DNA from: Enterovibrio paralichthyis
Lineage (GTDB): Bacteria > Pseudomonadota > Gammaproteobacteria > Enterobacterales > Vibrionaceae
NCBI RefSeq assembly: GCF_019209835.1
Contig: NZ_JAHUTS010000002.1
Location: forward strand, 1 to 64,000
Length of the DNA stretch: 64,000 nucleotides
Direction: 5' to 3'
Shown: positions 46,927-55,161 of the stretch, in pieces
How positions within the stretch are numbered: position 1 is the stretch's first letter
How the letters are laid out: every line of letters begins with the position of its first letter
Translations under genes and position numbers: made by a program
The notes under the pieces: model-generated
The model's database searches: none
What the model saw: the letters and a program-made list of their open reading frames with translations, nothing else
Told to the model about the DNA's origin: nothing

Positions 46927-47099
46927 TTGTTATCGTCTCCTGTCTTTTTTTGTGCGGCATTTTCCTCGTCAGCGAAGACGAGGTTTGCAGCTTCGTCGAA
47001 TTCCTTTTTACGACGACCGCTGTATGCCCAAAGCACGATCACAATGAAGCACACGAAAATCGCGAGTGTCCAGATACTATGGAACGAAACTATGTCCAT
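46923..47099 (-). CDS. ccoQ: cbb3 oxidase small subunit CcoQ
   Basis: A 58-residue protein between ccoO and ccoP, read directly from the complement. It starts MDIVSFHSIWTL, has one transmembrane helix (about residues 9-26) and a charged RRKKEFDEAANLVF tail typical of CcoQ. GAGGGT precedes the ATG, and the TGA overlaps the ccoP ATG. Confidence 0.93.
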   Translation of the reverse strand: MDIVSFHSIWTLAIFVCFIVIVLWAYSGRRKKEFDEAANLVFADEENAAQKKTGDDNK

Positions 47100-47110
47100 A
47101 ACTTACCCTC

Positions 47111-47722
47111 TTACTTCATTGCATGACCAAGTGATTGCAGGTAAGCAATCAGTGCGTCCATCTCTGTTTTGCCCTGAACATCTTGCTGTGCAGTCGCGAT
47201 TTGTTCGTCGGTGTAAGGCACACCAAACATGTCGCGGAACACAGTCAGTTTTTGGGCTGTAAGATCACCGGTTAGAACATTTTCGGCAAGCCATGGGAAG
47301 CCAGGCATGTTCGATTCGGGAACCACTGCGCGTGGATCAATCAGGTGGACTCGGTGCCATTCATCAGAATAACGACCACCAACACGCGCCAGATCAGGAC
47401 CAGTTCGTTTTGAACCCCATAGGAATGGGTGTTCCCAAACACTTTCACCTGCAACAGAGTAGTGACCATAACGCTCGGTTTCAGCACGGAAAGGTCGAAT
47501 CATTTGGCTATGGCAAACGTTACATCCTTCACGGATATAGATGTCTCGGCCTTCCATTTCTAATGCAGTGTAGGGACGAAGGTTGTCCACGGGTTCAGTG
47601 GTTTGCTTCTGGAACAACAGAGGTGTGATTTCTACAAGCGCACCAAAGCTGATTGCAATAACCGTAAGGATTGCAAAAAGTCCAACGTTCCTTTCTACAA
47701 TTTCGTGACGACTAGAACTCAT
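47111..47722 (-). CDS. ccoO: cbb3 cytochrome oxidase, monoheme subunit CcoO
   Basis: A 203-residue membrane-anchored cytochrome c. One N-terminal helix (about 13-35) is followed by a heme motif CNVCHSQMIRPFRAE and an axial Met in NMPGFPWL. It conveys electrons from CcoP to the catalytic subunit. GGAGA precedes the ATG, with the ccoN stop 12 bases away. Confidence 0.97.
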   Translation of the reverse strand: MSSSRHEIVERNVGLFAILTVIAISFGALVEITPLLFQKQTTEPVDNLRPYTALEMEGRDIYIREGCNVCHSQMIRPFRAETERYGHYSVAGESVWEHPFLWGSKRTGPDLARVGGRYSDEWHRVHLIDPRAVVPESNMPGFPWLAENVLTGDLTAQKLTVFRDMFGVPYTDEQIATAQQDVQGKTEMDALIAYLQSLGHAMK

Positions 47723-47734
47723 TCGCTGGTCTCC

Positions 47735-49162
47735 TTATGCTGGTTGCTCAATCGCTTTCAGGCTTTCTTTTGGTGCTGAAATGGTCTTATATGCGTTATA
47801 AGCCATCAGCAGCATGCCTGTGAGGTAGATAGCACCACCAACGAAACGAACGAAGTAGAACGGGTACGATGCTTCCAAAGATTCTACGAAGCTGTAGGTC
47901 AACGTACCGTCAGTGTTAACTGCACGCCACATCAGGCCTTGCATTACACCGGATATCCACATCGCAACGATGTAAAGAACAGTCCCGACTGTCGCGAGCC
48001 AGAAGTGCACGTTGATCAGTTTGATTGAGTACATACGTTCTTGATCAAACAGTTTCGGAATCAGGTGATAAACCGCACCAATTGATACCATCGCAACCCA
48101 ACCCAGTGCACCAGAGTGAACGTGACCAATGGTCCAGTCGGTGTAGTGCGAAAGGGCGTTGACCGTCTTAATGGCCATCATTGGGCCTTCGAACGTCGAC
48201 ATGCCGTAGAACGAAAGGGAAACGATGAGGAATCGAAGGATAGGGTCATAACGCAGTTTGTGCCAAGCACCGGACAGCGTCATGATACCGTTGATCATAC
48301 CGCCCCAGGATGGAGCAAACAGAATAAGCGACATCACCATACCCAGAGACTGCGTCCAGTCTGGCAGCGCAGTGTAGTGCAAGTGGTGAGGACCTGCCCA
48401 GATGTAGAGAGAAACCAGCGCCCAAAAGTGAACGATGGATAGGCGGTATGAATAAACTGGACGACCAGCCTGCTTAGGTACGAAGTAGTACATCATACCC
48501 AGGAAGCCCGCTGTTAACAGGAAACCTACAGCGTTATGCCCGTACCACCATTGAACCATTGCATCGATAGCGCCGGAATAAATGGAGTAGGACTTCATAG
48601 GTGCTACCGGAACTGCCATGCTGTTTACAATGTGAAGAACGGCAACGGTAATAATGAATGCCCCGAAGAACCAATTCGCAACATAAATGTGCGATGTTTT
48701 CCGTTTGATCATTGTACCGAAGAACACCACCGCATAAGCCACCCACACAACGGCGATAGCGATATCGATTGGCCATTCCAGTTCAGCGTATTCTTTACTG
48801 GTGGTATAACCCAGCGGCAACGTAATTGCTGCTGCGAGGATGATTGCTTGCCATCCCCAGAAGGTAAACCCAGCCAGCCAACCTCCGAACAGTCTTGTCT
48901 GACAGGTGCGTTGCACAACGTAATAGGACGTCGCAAACAGTGCACTGGTACCAAATGCAAAAATCACTGCATTGGTATGCAGTGGGCGCAAACGGCTGTA
49001 TGTCAAATAAGGAATATCGAAGTTTAGCGCAGGCCATACCAGCTGAGCGGCGATTAGAACACCAACTGCCATGCCGACAATACCCCATAGGATGGTTACT
49101 ACGGTGAATTGACGGACAACGCGGTAGTTGTATTCCAGTTCAAGCTGCTTTTCTTGGCTCAT
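47735..49162 (-). CDS. ccoN: cbb3 cytochrome oxidase, catalytic subunit CcoN
   Basis: A 475-residue heme-copper oxidase subunit I of C type, with about twelve membrane helices. The heme and Cu-B histidines are visible in LRPLHTNAVIF, WWYGHNAVGFLLTAGFLG, AGPHHLHYTALPDW and GHVHSGALGW. It reduces oxygen to water with high affinity and pumps protons. The ATG at 49162 (MSQEKQLELEYNY) is the family start; the longer frame to 49216 is unsupported. Confidence 0.96.
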   Translation of the reverse strand: MSQEKQLELEYNYRVVRQFTVVTILWGIVGMAVGVLIAAQLVWPALNFDIPYLTYSRLRPLHTNAVIFAFGTSALFATSYYVVQRTCQTRLFGGWLAGFTFWGWQAIILAAAITLPLGYTTSKEYAELEWPIDIAIAVVWVAYAVVFFGTMIKRKTSHIYVANWFFGAFIITVAVLHIVNSMAVPVAPMKSYSIYSGAIDAMVQWWYGHNAVGFLLTAGFLGMMYYFVPKQAGRPVYSYRLSIVHFWALVSLYIWAGPHHLHYTALPDWTQSLGMVMSLILFAPSWGGMINGIMTLSGAWHKLRYDPILRFLIVSLSFYGMSTFEGPMMAIKTVNALSHYTDWTIGHVHSGALGWVAMVSIGAVYHLIPKLFDQERMYSIKLINVHFWLATVGTVLYIVAMWISGVMQGLMWRAVNTDGTLTYSFVESLEASYPFYFVRFVGGAIYLTGMLLMAYNAYKTISAPKESLKAIEQPA

Positions 49163-49437
49163 ATTGCATGCTTCCACTTTTTGATTACTACACTCACGTA
49201 TACCCAATGTGGCCAACTGGCCACAATGCCACCCAGAAGCAATGCAATGCGAATAGTGTTCGAATTATGTCCACTTGGTGCATTCCATTGCTATTTCGTT
49301 GTAAAAGTGGCATTTTCACCGGAGATAATACTCCAGTTAATCAGTTAAATATAGGACTCAATCCACAGTCGGTTTACCCTCAGGTAACATTTCTACTAAA
49401 ACTTTGAGCTCTGTAACACGGGAATCGCATAGAACAC
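49163..49437. promoter_or_regulatory. Divergent promoter region of ccoN
   Basis: A 275-base gap between ccoN and the divergent 49438 gene. I searched for a TTGAT-N4-ATCAA FNR box and found no good match, only single half-sites. The ccoNOQP promoter must lie here. Confidence 0.45.
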
Positions 49438-49848
49438 ATGGCTGCAGAAAAACTCACCACAGCACGTCTAGTTCAAATATTAGTCGTATTGATACTTTTA
49501 ATCGCTGCATTTACTTGGCGTACTTTCAATTACTCCAATACACAAAATAAAGATCAATGCAGTTTGAATTCAGGGGCTTGCAGCGTCGGTATCTCTGGCG
49601 GCACGGTCGAAATAAAGCTTTTTAATCAAGAGGATGGAGGTGTGGTGTTGCGGGTTAATTCACCAGAAAAACCCGTGTCTCTGACATCCATATTTCCAAA
49701 AACTAATATCGATATAACTGAGTCAATGGATAACGAAAATGGAGTGTTAAACGCTTACGTTTATACGTTGCCGGACGATGTTGAGATTAGCCAAACGCAA
49801 AAACTTTTGCTGGTCATTGATCAGGATCAAATTGAAATTAACTTTTAA
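49438..49848 (+). CDS. Conserved single-pass membrane protein beside ccoN
   Basis: A 136-residue protein with one N-terminal membrane helix (about residues 9-27), then a periplasmic domain rich in beta strands with a Cys pair (CSLNSGACSVGI). A similar small gene sits divergent from ccoN in vibrios, as I recall. Function unknown; the location suggests a link with the oxidase or the envelope. Confidence 0.65.
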   Translation: MAAEKLTTARLVQILVVLILLIAAFTWRTFNYSNTQNKDQCSLNSGACSVGISGGTVEIKLFNQEDGGVVLRVNSPEKPVSLTSIFPKTNIDITESMDNENGVLNAYVYTLPDDVEISQTQKLLLVIDQDQIEINF

Positions 49849-49930
49849 CCGCAAATTAATATTTATGCGATTTTAATTAACATTTCACCATTTGATATGC
49901 AAATGAAGGCTAATGGCCTGAATTTAACAA

Positions 49931-49957
49931 AAAAGCAGCTGTAAGCTGCTTTTTTAT
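49931..49957. terminator. Terminator between convergent genes
   Basis: An 11-bp A/T-flanked stem (49931-49941 with 49945-49955), loop GTA, with T-runs usable on both strands. Confidence 0.85.
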
Positions 49958-49966
49958 TGATTGCTA

Positions 49967-50584
49967 TCAGGCGTTATTTCCAAAATAGAAGGCCTGTTGG
50001 CTGACGGTTTTGAATGTGGTCGAGGTGAGATAGTGGATCAAGTCCGTAGTATCTGCTGCAACATCAACGCAGCAACTTTCATCATCATAAGTTATTGACG
50101 ACACCAATACATGGTTTACGTTAACGCAATCACTGTCTGTTTTTGGCTCATGTGCGAGCTGGCAGAGTTTAAGGTGAAGGGCACGCAAAGCTTCCCTTGA
50201 TGTATCCGCTTCCTCGGGGACGATCACGTATGTCAGGTTAAGCGTGGTATTGTGCATGCCAATCTGGGCTGCGGTTCGGCGAAAAAATCCTTCATTCAAC
50301 GGCATATAATTCGCGTTGAACTCCTTTTCAGAAGTGATCACCACGACACCGCTGATAGTCGAAATACATTGAGAAACCCACGCCATTTCCTCTTCGAGCA
50401 TGGAGAGGTTTTTAGGGTTACAACTACGGTAACGAACCCGAGGTTCCTCAGCTGCAATGGCGTAACCTTCCTGTTCATTTTCCGTAAGGTAAACAACCGT
50501 GTTGCCTTTCTGAGCCAAACGTTTGCTTATGATTTGGCCAAGCGGCAGGTGAGGATTTATCACAATATATAACTGGCTATCCAT
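49967..50584 (-). CDS. Unknown protein, Rossmann-like N-terminus
   Basis: A 205-residue cytoplasmic protein. The N-terminus (LYIVINPHLPLGQIISKRLAQKGNTVVYL) resembles the first beta-alpha-beta unit of short-chain dehydrogenases, but the glycine motif is degenerate and no YxxxK catalytic pair is obvious. The ATG at 50584 is preferred; a TTG at 50617 would add 11 residues. It is divergent from nosP. I assign no function. Confidence 0.6.
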   Translation of the reverse strand: MDSQLYIVINPHLPLGQIISKRLAQKGNTVVYLTENEQEGYAIAAEEPRVRYRSCNPKNLSMLEEEMAWVSQCISTISGVVVITSEKEFNANYMPLNEGFFRRTAAQIGMHNTTLNLTYVIVPEEADTSREALRALHLKLCQLAHEPKTDSDCVNVNHVLVSSITYDDESCCVDVAADTTDLIHYLTSTTFKTVSQQAFYFGNNA

Positions 50585-50704
50585 GGCTCGCAGGTCATAT
50601 GCGGAAATTTGCGCCAATATTAGCGTCTATCTACAGAGAATTCAGTGATTAAACAAAAAGAATCGATGTTAAAGCTGGAGTTTCCTGAAGGGTGAACGCT
50701 ATTA

Positions 50705-51937
50705 TTGACAGAATTGCCGCTAATCAAGACCACAGCTAAGCCCATGAGAATCGCGACGTCCTCGTCAATTCATCCCAATTCGCACGACGCAGTGTGTGAA
50801 ACAAGCGAAGAAATCAAGCGAACGATTCAGTCGCCTTCCCTGATCCTGGCCTATTACACAGAAAGTCAGGATGAGAATGCTCTGAACACGGCGCTGAAAC
50901 AGCAGTTTCCCCATTCATCGATAATCGGTTGCTCATCGTGCAAAGGCACCATGACTGAAAAGGGCTACATTGGTGGCCATGCGCTTTCAGTATGGGCGGT
51001 AGAAGATGAACAGGGTGCCTATGGCGCAGCGATGAGCGAAGTGGAGCCAGGCAGCGATGTGCACACAAAAGCTAAACACGTTCTTCGACAGGCCATTGCC
51101 CAAAGTGGACGTCCAGGCGAGCTGCCATCACTTATTGCTTTACACGCAACCACCGGATATGAAGAAACCATCTTACGAGCTATCCGAGATGAGCTTGGCG
51201 TCAATATTCCCATTATTGGCGGCACAGCGGCTGACGAAGAGATCTGTGGTAACTGGACGTTACTGGATGGCACCCGGGTAATCTCACAAGGTATTGCCAT
51301 GGCTGTGTTCTTTCCAACAGCCCGGGTCAGCTACTCATTCCACAGCGGATATGCTGCGACCGGTGAAAGCGCTGTTGCTACACGAGTGGAAGGGCGCACA
51401 TTGCTTGAGTTGGATGGCAAGCCTGCCGCTGACGTATACAGTGATTGGTACCGCGAAGCAACAGAGCGGATCATTGACAGCGAAGATCTGTTCGCGCAAT
51501 CAACCCTCAACCCATTGGGGCGCCAAACCGGTGAAATACACGGCATGCCTTATTACACCTTGTCACATCCGGCAACAGTCTCTTCCGCGCGCGGCATCGA
51601 GATGTTCTGCAATATTCAGGAAGGGGAACGGGTCTATTTTATGTCCGGCACAACAGAGATGTTGGTATCCCGGGCGGGTCGTGTTGTCGACTCTGCCAAC
51701 GAGCATGATCGGAATACTTACGACCCAATAGGAGGGATTGCGATCTATTGTGCCGGTTGCATGCTGCACGTAAGGGAGGCCCTGCACGATGTGGCCGCAA
51801 ACATGAGTGTTGCTATGCATCATGCACCTTTTATCTGCCCTTTCACCTTCGGCGAACAGGGGCAGTTCCTCGGCGGCGAAATTGCCCATGGCAATCTAAT
51901 GATCTCCACAGTTTTGTTCCATAAGGACGAGCTATGA
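50705..51937 (+). CDS. nosP: NosP-type FIST-domain nitric oxide sensor
   Basis: A 410-residue soluble protein with FIST N and FIST C domains (IIGCSSCKGTMTEKGYIGGHALSVWA and, later, IHGMPYYTLSH to GAIAIYCAGCMLH-like sequence). FIST proteins next to hybrid kinases have been described as NosP, a heme-based NO sensor that controls its kinase partner. Overlap of four bases with the kinase gene supports this. The start is uncertain: TTG at 50705 has AAGGGTG upstream, while ATG at 50744 lacks a ribosome site but fits the domain boundary. Confidence 0.8.
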   Translation: MTELPLIKTTAKPMRIATSSSIHPNSHDAVCETSEEIKRTIQSPSLILAYYTESQDENALNTALKQQFPHSSIIGCSSCKGTMTEKGYIGGHALSVWAVEDEQGAYGAAMSEVEPGSDVHTKAKHVLRQAIAQSGRPGELPSLIALHATTGYEETILRAIRDELGVNIPIIGGTAADEEICGNWTLLDGTRVISQGIAMAVFFPTARVSYSFHSGYAATGESAVATRVEGRTLLELDGKPAADVYSDWYREATERIIDSEDLFAQSTLNPLGRQTGEIHGMPYYTLSHPATVSSARGIEMFCNIQEGERVYFMSGTTEMLVSRAGRVVDSANEHDRNTYDPIGGIAIYCAGCMLHVREALHDVAANMSVAMHHAPFICPFTFGEQGQFLGGEIAHGNLMISTVLFHKDEL

Positions 51938-54015
51938 CCAGCGCAATTTCTGAAAAACTGCAGGAAACGCTGTTCGAACTGAACCGCGTTGAAGAGCGCG
52001 AGCAAAAATTTAAGGAAGAGAACAGTGCTATTCTCTCCGCGATTTCTGCTATGTCTGGCGCAAGTAACAAGATAGAAGTATTCAACACACTATTGAAAGT
52101 CATTGAACGGTACGTCTCTTTTGATAATGCCTTGGTACTTACTCGCAACAAGGAAACGGAAGACGTCTATTCCTGCTTAGTTTCTACCTCTGCACATGTC
52201 GAGAATTTCCAGTGGTGTGATGGCGACACATTCTCACGCTGCGTGAATGGACAAACCGTTATCCTTTATGCGCCGGAAAGGGTGCATGAATTCTCCCTGC
52301 TTTATCCGGAAGATTTCGACACCTGCCGCTCTGCATTGATCACCGGCGTGTCTGTGAATGCCAGCGAATCCATCCTCATCCTTTTTTCTTCTAAGTTTGG
52401 TGGATTCGATGTCAAAGCTCAGCAGGTAATCCAGCGTTTCAGGCCCTTGATTGAACGTACTATTATCGATATCGACTACCGTGAGCGATTGCAGTGTCTG
52501 GTGTCTGTTAAAACACAGGAGCTGACTGCAAGTCGTCAACGCTTCCGAGATTTTGCGAAAACGGCAGGTGACTGGTTTTGGGAATTGAATAACCAACTTC
52601 AATTTACCTATTTATCCGCACCCTCGAACGAAACCTTGGCTGCAGACCCCCAGGCGATCATGAATCAACTCAACCGCCAGCCAGAAGTAAAAAACAAACT
52701 GCTGGATTTGATTCAGGTTGAACAACCGTTCTCGGATGTAGAATGGAATGTCATTCTGAACGGAGAGGAAGAGTGGGTTAGCCTTTCCGGCCGCCCTTAT
52801 TATGACAAGCGCGGAAACTGCATGGGTTTTCGCGGAACAGCGAAAGACATTACCGCGCGCAAAAAGCGTTTGCAGGAACTTCAACAGGCAAGACAACAGG
52901 CAGAATCCGCCAATGCCGCCAAGTCGCAGTTTTTGGCAATGATGAGCCATGAGATCCGCACACCGTTGAATGCGGTGATGGGATTGCTCGACATGTTGCA
53001 ACAATCATCACTGAACGAAGAGCAGCAAACCTGGATTTCGCAGATGGATAAGTCAGCGCAATTGTTGCTTATCATCATCAATGATGTCCTTGATCTTTCA
53101 CGGATTGAGTCCGAGCGTTTTTCCTTGTCACCCGATTTTATTAATCCACGTGACAGTGTCACAATTGTAATAAACCAGCTCAAGGATGAAGCTGCACGGA
53201 AACAGCTCGATCTGGCCGTGAACATCGCAGATAACGTGCCGAGTTCGATCTATCAGGATGAAAACCGTTTTACCCAAATCCTGCTTAACTTGGTTGGCAA
53301 CGCTATCAAGTTCACAGAGCAGGGGCGTGTGCACGTCTCCATGAATTGTGAAGACAACGTACTGAAAATTGCAGTGGAAGATACAGGCATAGGGATCAGC
53401 CAAGAAAACAGAAAAAATATCTTCCAGCCGTTTACCCAAGCGGATGGTAGTATCACCCGTAAATATGGCGGAACCGGGCTCGGTCTCTCCATTTGTAAAA
53501 GATTGGTATCGACAATGAACGGCAGTATCGACTTTGTCAGTCAACCTGAAGAGGGCTCAACCTTTTTCATCAACATCCCGCTAGCGGAAGCGTCTGAAAT
53601 AGACAATTCAACGACGGAGAAACTGGATTTCGAAGAGATCCGTCAACTTAATGTCTTGGTCGCCGAAGACAGCAAAGCTAACCAAATGGTGGTTAAGCTG
53701 ATGCTGGAGAAAGCAGGGCACCATGTGGTTGTTGCAAACAATGGCCTTGAAGCTATCGATGCAGTGAAAACAACGACGACACCTTTCGACATCATCTTAA
53801 TGGATATGTCGATGCCGGTGCTTTGTGGTATTGAAGCGACAAAACACCTTCGTCAACTCGGTTACACCTTGCCAATCATTGCGCTGACGGCAAACGCGAT
53901 GAACGAAGATAAGGAAACGTGCCTTGCGTCGGGAATGGATGACTTTGTGACTAAACCGATTCGAGCCGTTGTGTTGAAGAAGACACTGCATCGTCACTCA
54001 GGTGGGCAAGAGTAA
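51934..54015 (+). CDS. Hybrid histidine kinase partner of NosP
   Basis: A 693-residue soluble hybrid sensor kinase: a coiled-coil start (1-35), a GAF-like region (about 40-185), a PAS-like domain (about 200-310), HisKA with MMSHEIRTPLN (His339), an HATPase domain with N, G1 and G2 boxes (NLVGNAIKFTE, DTGIGI, GGTGLGLSI) and a C-terminal receiver with Asp624 in LMDMSMP. No membrane helices. It is coupled to nosP (ATGA overlap), so NO probably modulates its activity; downstream phosphotransfer partners are elsewhere. Confidence 0.9.
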   Translation: MTSAISEKLQETLFELNRVEEREQKFKEENSAILSAISAMSGASNKIEVFNTLLKVIERYVSFDNALVLTRNKETEDVYSCLVSTSAHVENFQWCDGDTFSRCVNGQTVILYAPERVHEFSLLYPEDFDTCRSALITGVSVNASESILILFSSKFGGFDVKAQQVIQRFRPLIERTIIDIDYRERLQCLVSVKTQELTASRQRFRDFAKTAGDWFWELNNQLQFTYLSAPSNETLAADPQAIMNQLNRQPEVKNKLLDLIQVEQPFSDVEWNVILNGEEEWVSLSGRPYYDKRGNCMGFRGTAKDITARKKRLQELQQARQQAESANAAKSQFLAMMSHEIRTPLNAVMGLLDMLQQSSLNEEQQTWISQMDKSAQLLLIIINDVLDLSRIESERFSLSPDFINPRDSVTIVINQLKDEAARKQLDLAVNIADNVPSSIYQDENRFTQILLNLVGNAIKFTEQGRVHVSMNCEDNVLKIAVEDTGIGISQENRKNIFQPFTQADGSITRKYGGTGLGLSICKRLVSTMNGSIDFVSQPEEGSTFFINIPLAEASEIDNSTTEKLDFEEIRQLNVLVAEDSKANQMVVKLMLEKAGHHVVVANNGLEAIDAVKTTTTPFDIILMDMSMPVLCGIEATKHLRQLGYTLPIIALTANAMNEDKETCLASGMDDFVTKPIRAVVLKKTLHRHSGGQE

Positions 54016-54114
54016 ACTTGTACCCAAACAACCTGAAGATGCAGGATTCAGCGAGAATATTCAGGTCGTTTATGTATAGCACCTAACGCACAATTACTTC
54101 GACAATTAAAACAG

Positions 54115-54144
54115 AAAGCCCGCGGAAATTTCTGCGGGCTTTTT
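54115..54144. terminator. Bidirectional terminator between kinase and cbbR
   Basis: A 9-bp stem (54115-54123 with 54134-54142) and T-run on the plus strand, with a weaker T-rich tail on the minus strand. Confidence 0.85.
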
Positions 54145-54192
54145 CATTTCCAATCACACATATCACCCTGATTTACCGTAACTTTTAAAGTG

Positions 54193-55113
54193 TTACGCGG
54201 TAACGTATTTGGTGTTATTTTCAGCAGATTGGCCATAATTGAGCAGGTATTCCTGAAATGCTAATGCAATGGGAGAGAGCCGCTTGTCATTTCGGTGAAC
54301 TAAATACCAATTGCGGATAATTGGCATGTTTTCCACGTCCAATACGCACAATCTTTTTGCTTCAAGTTCCAACTCAATTGTGTGTTTGGAGACAATTCCG
54401 AGGCTTAACCCCGCTGAGACCGCTTGCTTAATGGCTTCGCTGGCGCTCATTTCGGCAGCGACATTCAATGTGAGTTTATGGCTGTCAAAGAAACGTTCGA
54501 TAGCAAAACGGGTTCCCGAGCCCTTTTCGCGAACGACCATGGGTTCTTTGGCGATGGCATTAAGTGGGATTTTTTTCTGGCTGCAGAAAGGATGGTTAAT
54601 TGGGGCTATCACCACAAGAGGGTTTTCCATAAACACGGTGGACGTTACGTCGAGTTCTGCTGGCGGTTTTCCCATGATCACTAAATCACAGTCATTGCAT
54701 TTAAGGTCTTTTAAAAGCTGTTCCCGGTTGGTGACTTTCAAACTGATGCCGATATCCGGGTGTTCCCGTGAAAAGGCGGCAAGAAGGGTCGCTGCAAAAT
54801 AGTTGGCCGTGCTGGCAACCGTAATTTTCAGTTTGCCGGTGGAAAGTGATTTCATGCTGGCGAAGGCATCTTCCGCTTCACGGATTTGTTGCGAAATTCG
54901 CTGGCAATACCCCAGCAACTCCTCACCGGCATCGGTTAAAAACAGTGATTTCCCCAAGTGCTCGAAAAGTGGCAAGCCGACATTGTCTTCCAACTGTTTG
55001 ATTTGCATGGAAACTGCAGGTTGAGTGAGGTGCAATTCTTCTGCCGCCCGCGTAAAGCTGGCATGGTTTGCTACCGCCTGGAAAATGTTTAGCTGGCGTA
55101 AAGTCAGGTGCAT
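54193..55113 (-). CDS. cbbR: LysR-type regulator CbbR
   Basis: A 306-residue LysR-type regulator. The N-terminal helix-turn-helix (FTRAAEELHLTQPAVSMQIKQLE) and the effector domain (KLKITVASTANYFAATLLAAF, then VVREKGSGTRFAIERFF) match CbbR/RbcR, which activates RuBisCO operons. Of three possible starts, the ATG at 55113 is best spaced (7 bases) from GAGGA. It is encoded downstream of and in the same direction as cbbO, 48 bases away, instead of divergent from cbbL as in most autotrophs. Confidence 0.88.
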   Translation of the reverse strand: MHLTLRQLNIFQAVANHASFTRAAEELHLTQPAVSMQIKQLEDNVGLPLFEHLGKSLFLTDAGEELLGYCQRISQQIREAEDAFASMKSLSTGKLKITVASTANYFAATLLAAFSREHPDIGISLKVTNREQLLKDLKCNDCDLVIMGKPPAELDVTSTVFMENPLVVIAPINHPFCSQKKIPLNAIAKEPMVVREKGSGTRFAIERFFDSHKLTLNVAAEMSASEAIKQAVSAGLSLGIVSKHTIELELEAKRLCVLDVENMPIIRNWYLVHRNDKRLSPIALAFQEYLLNYGQSAENNTKYVTA

Positions 55114-55161
55114 CATCACGTCCTCTGTGCTGTCTGAAATACACCTCTCTTGACGGAGGGT

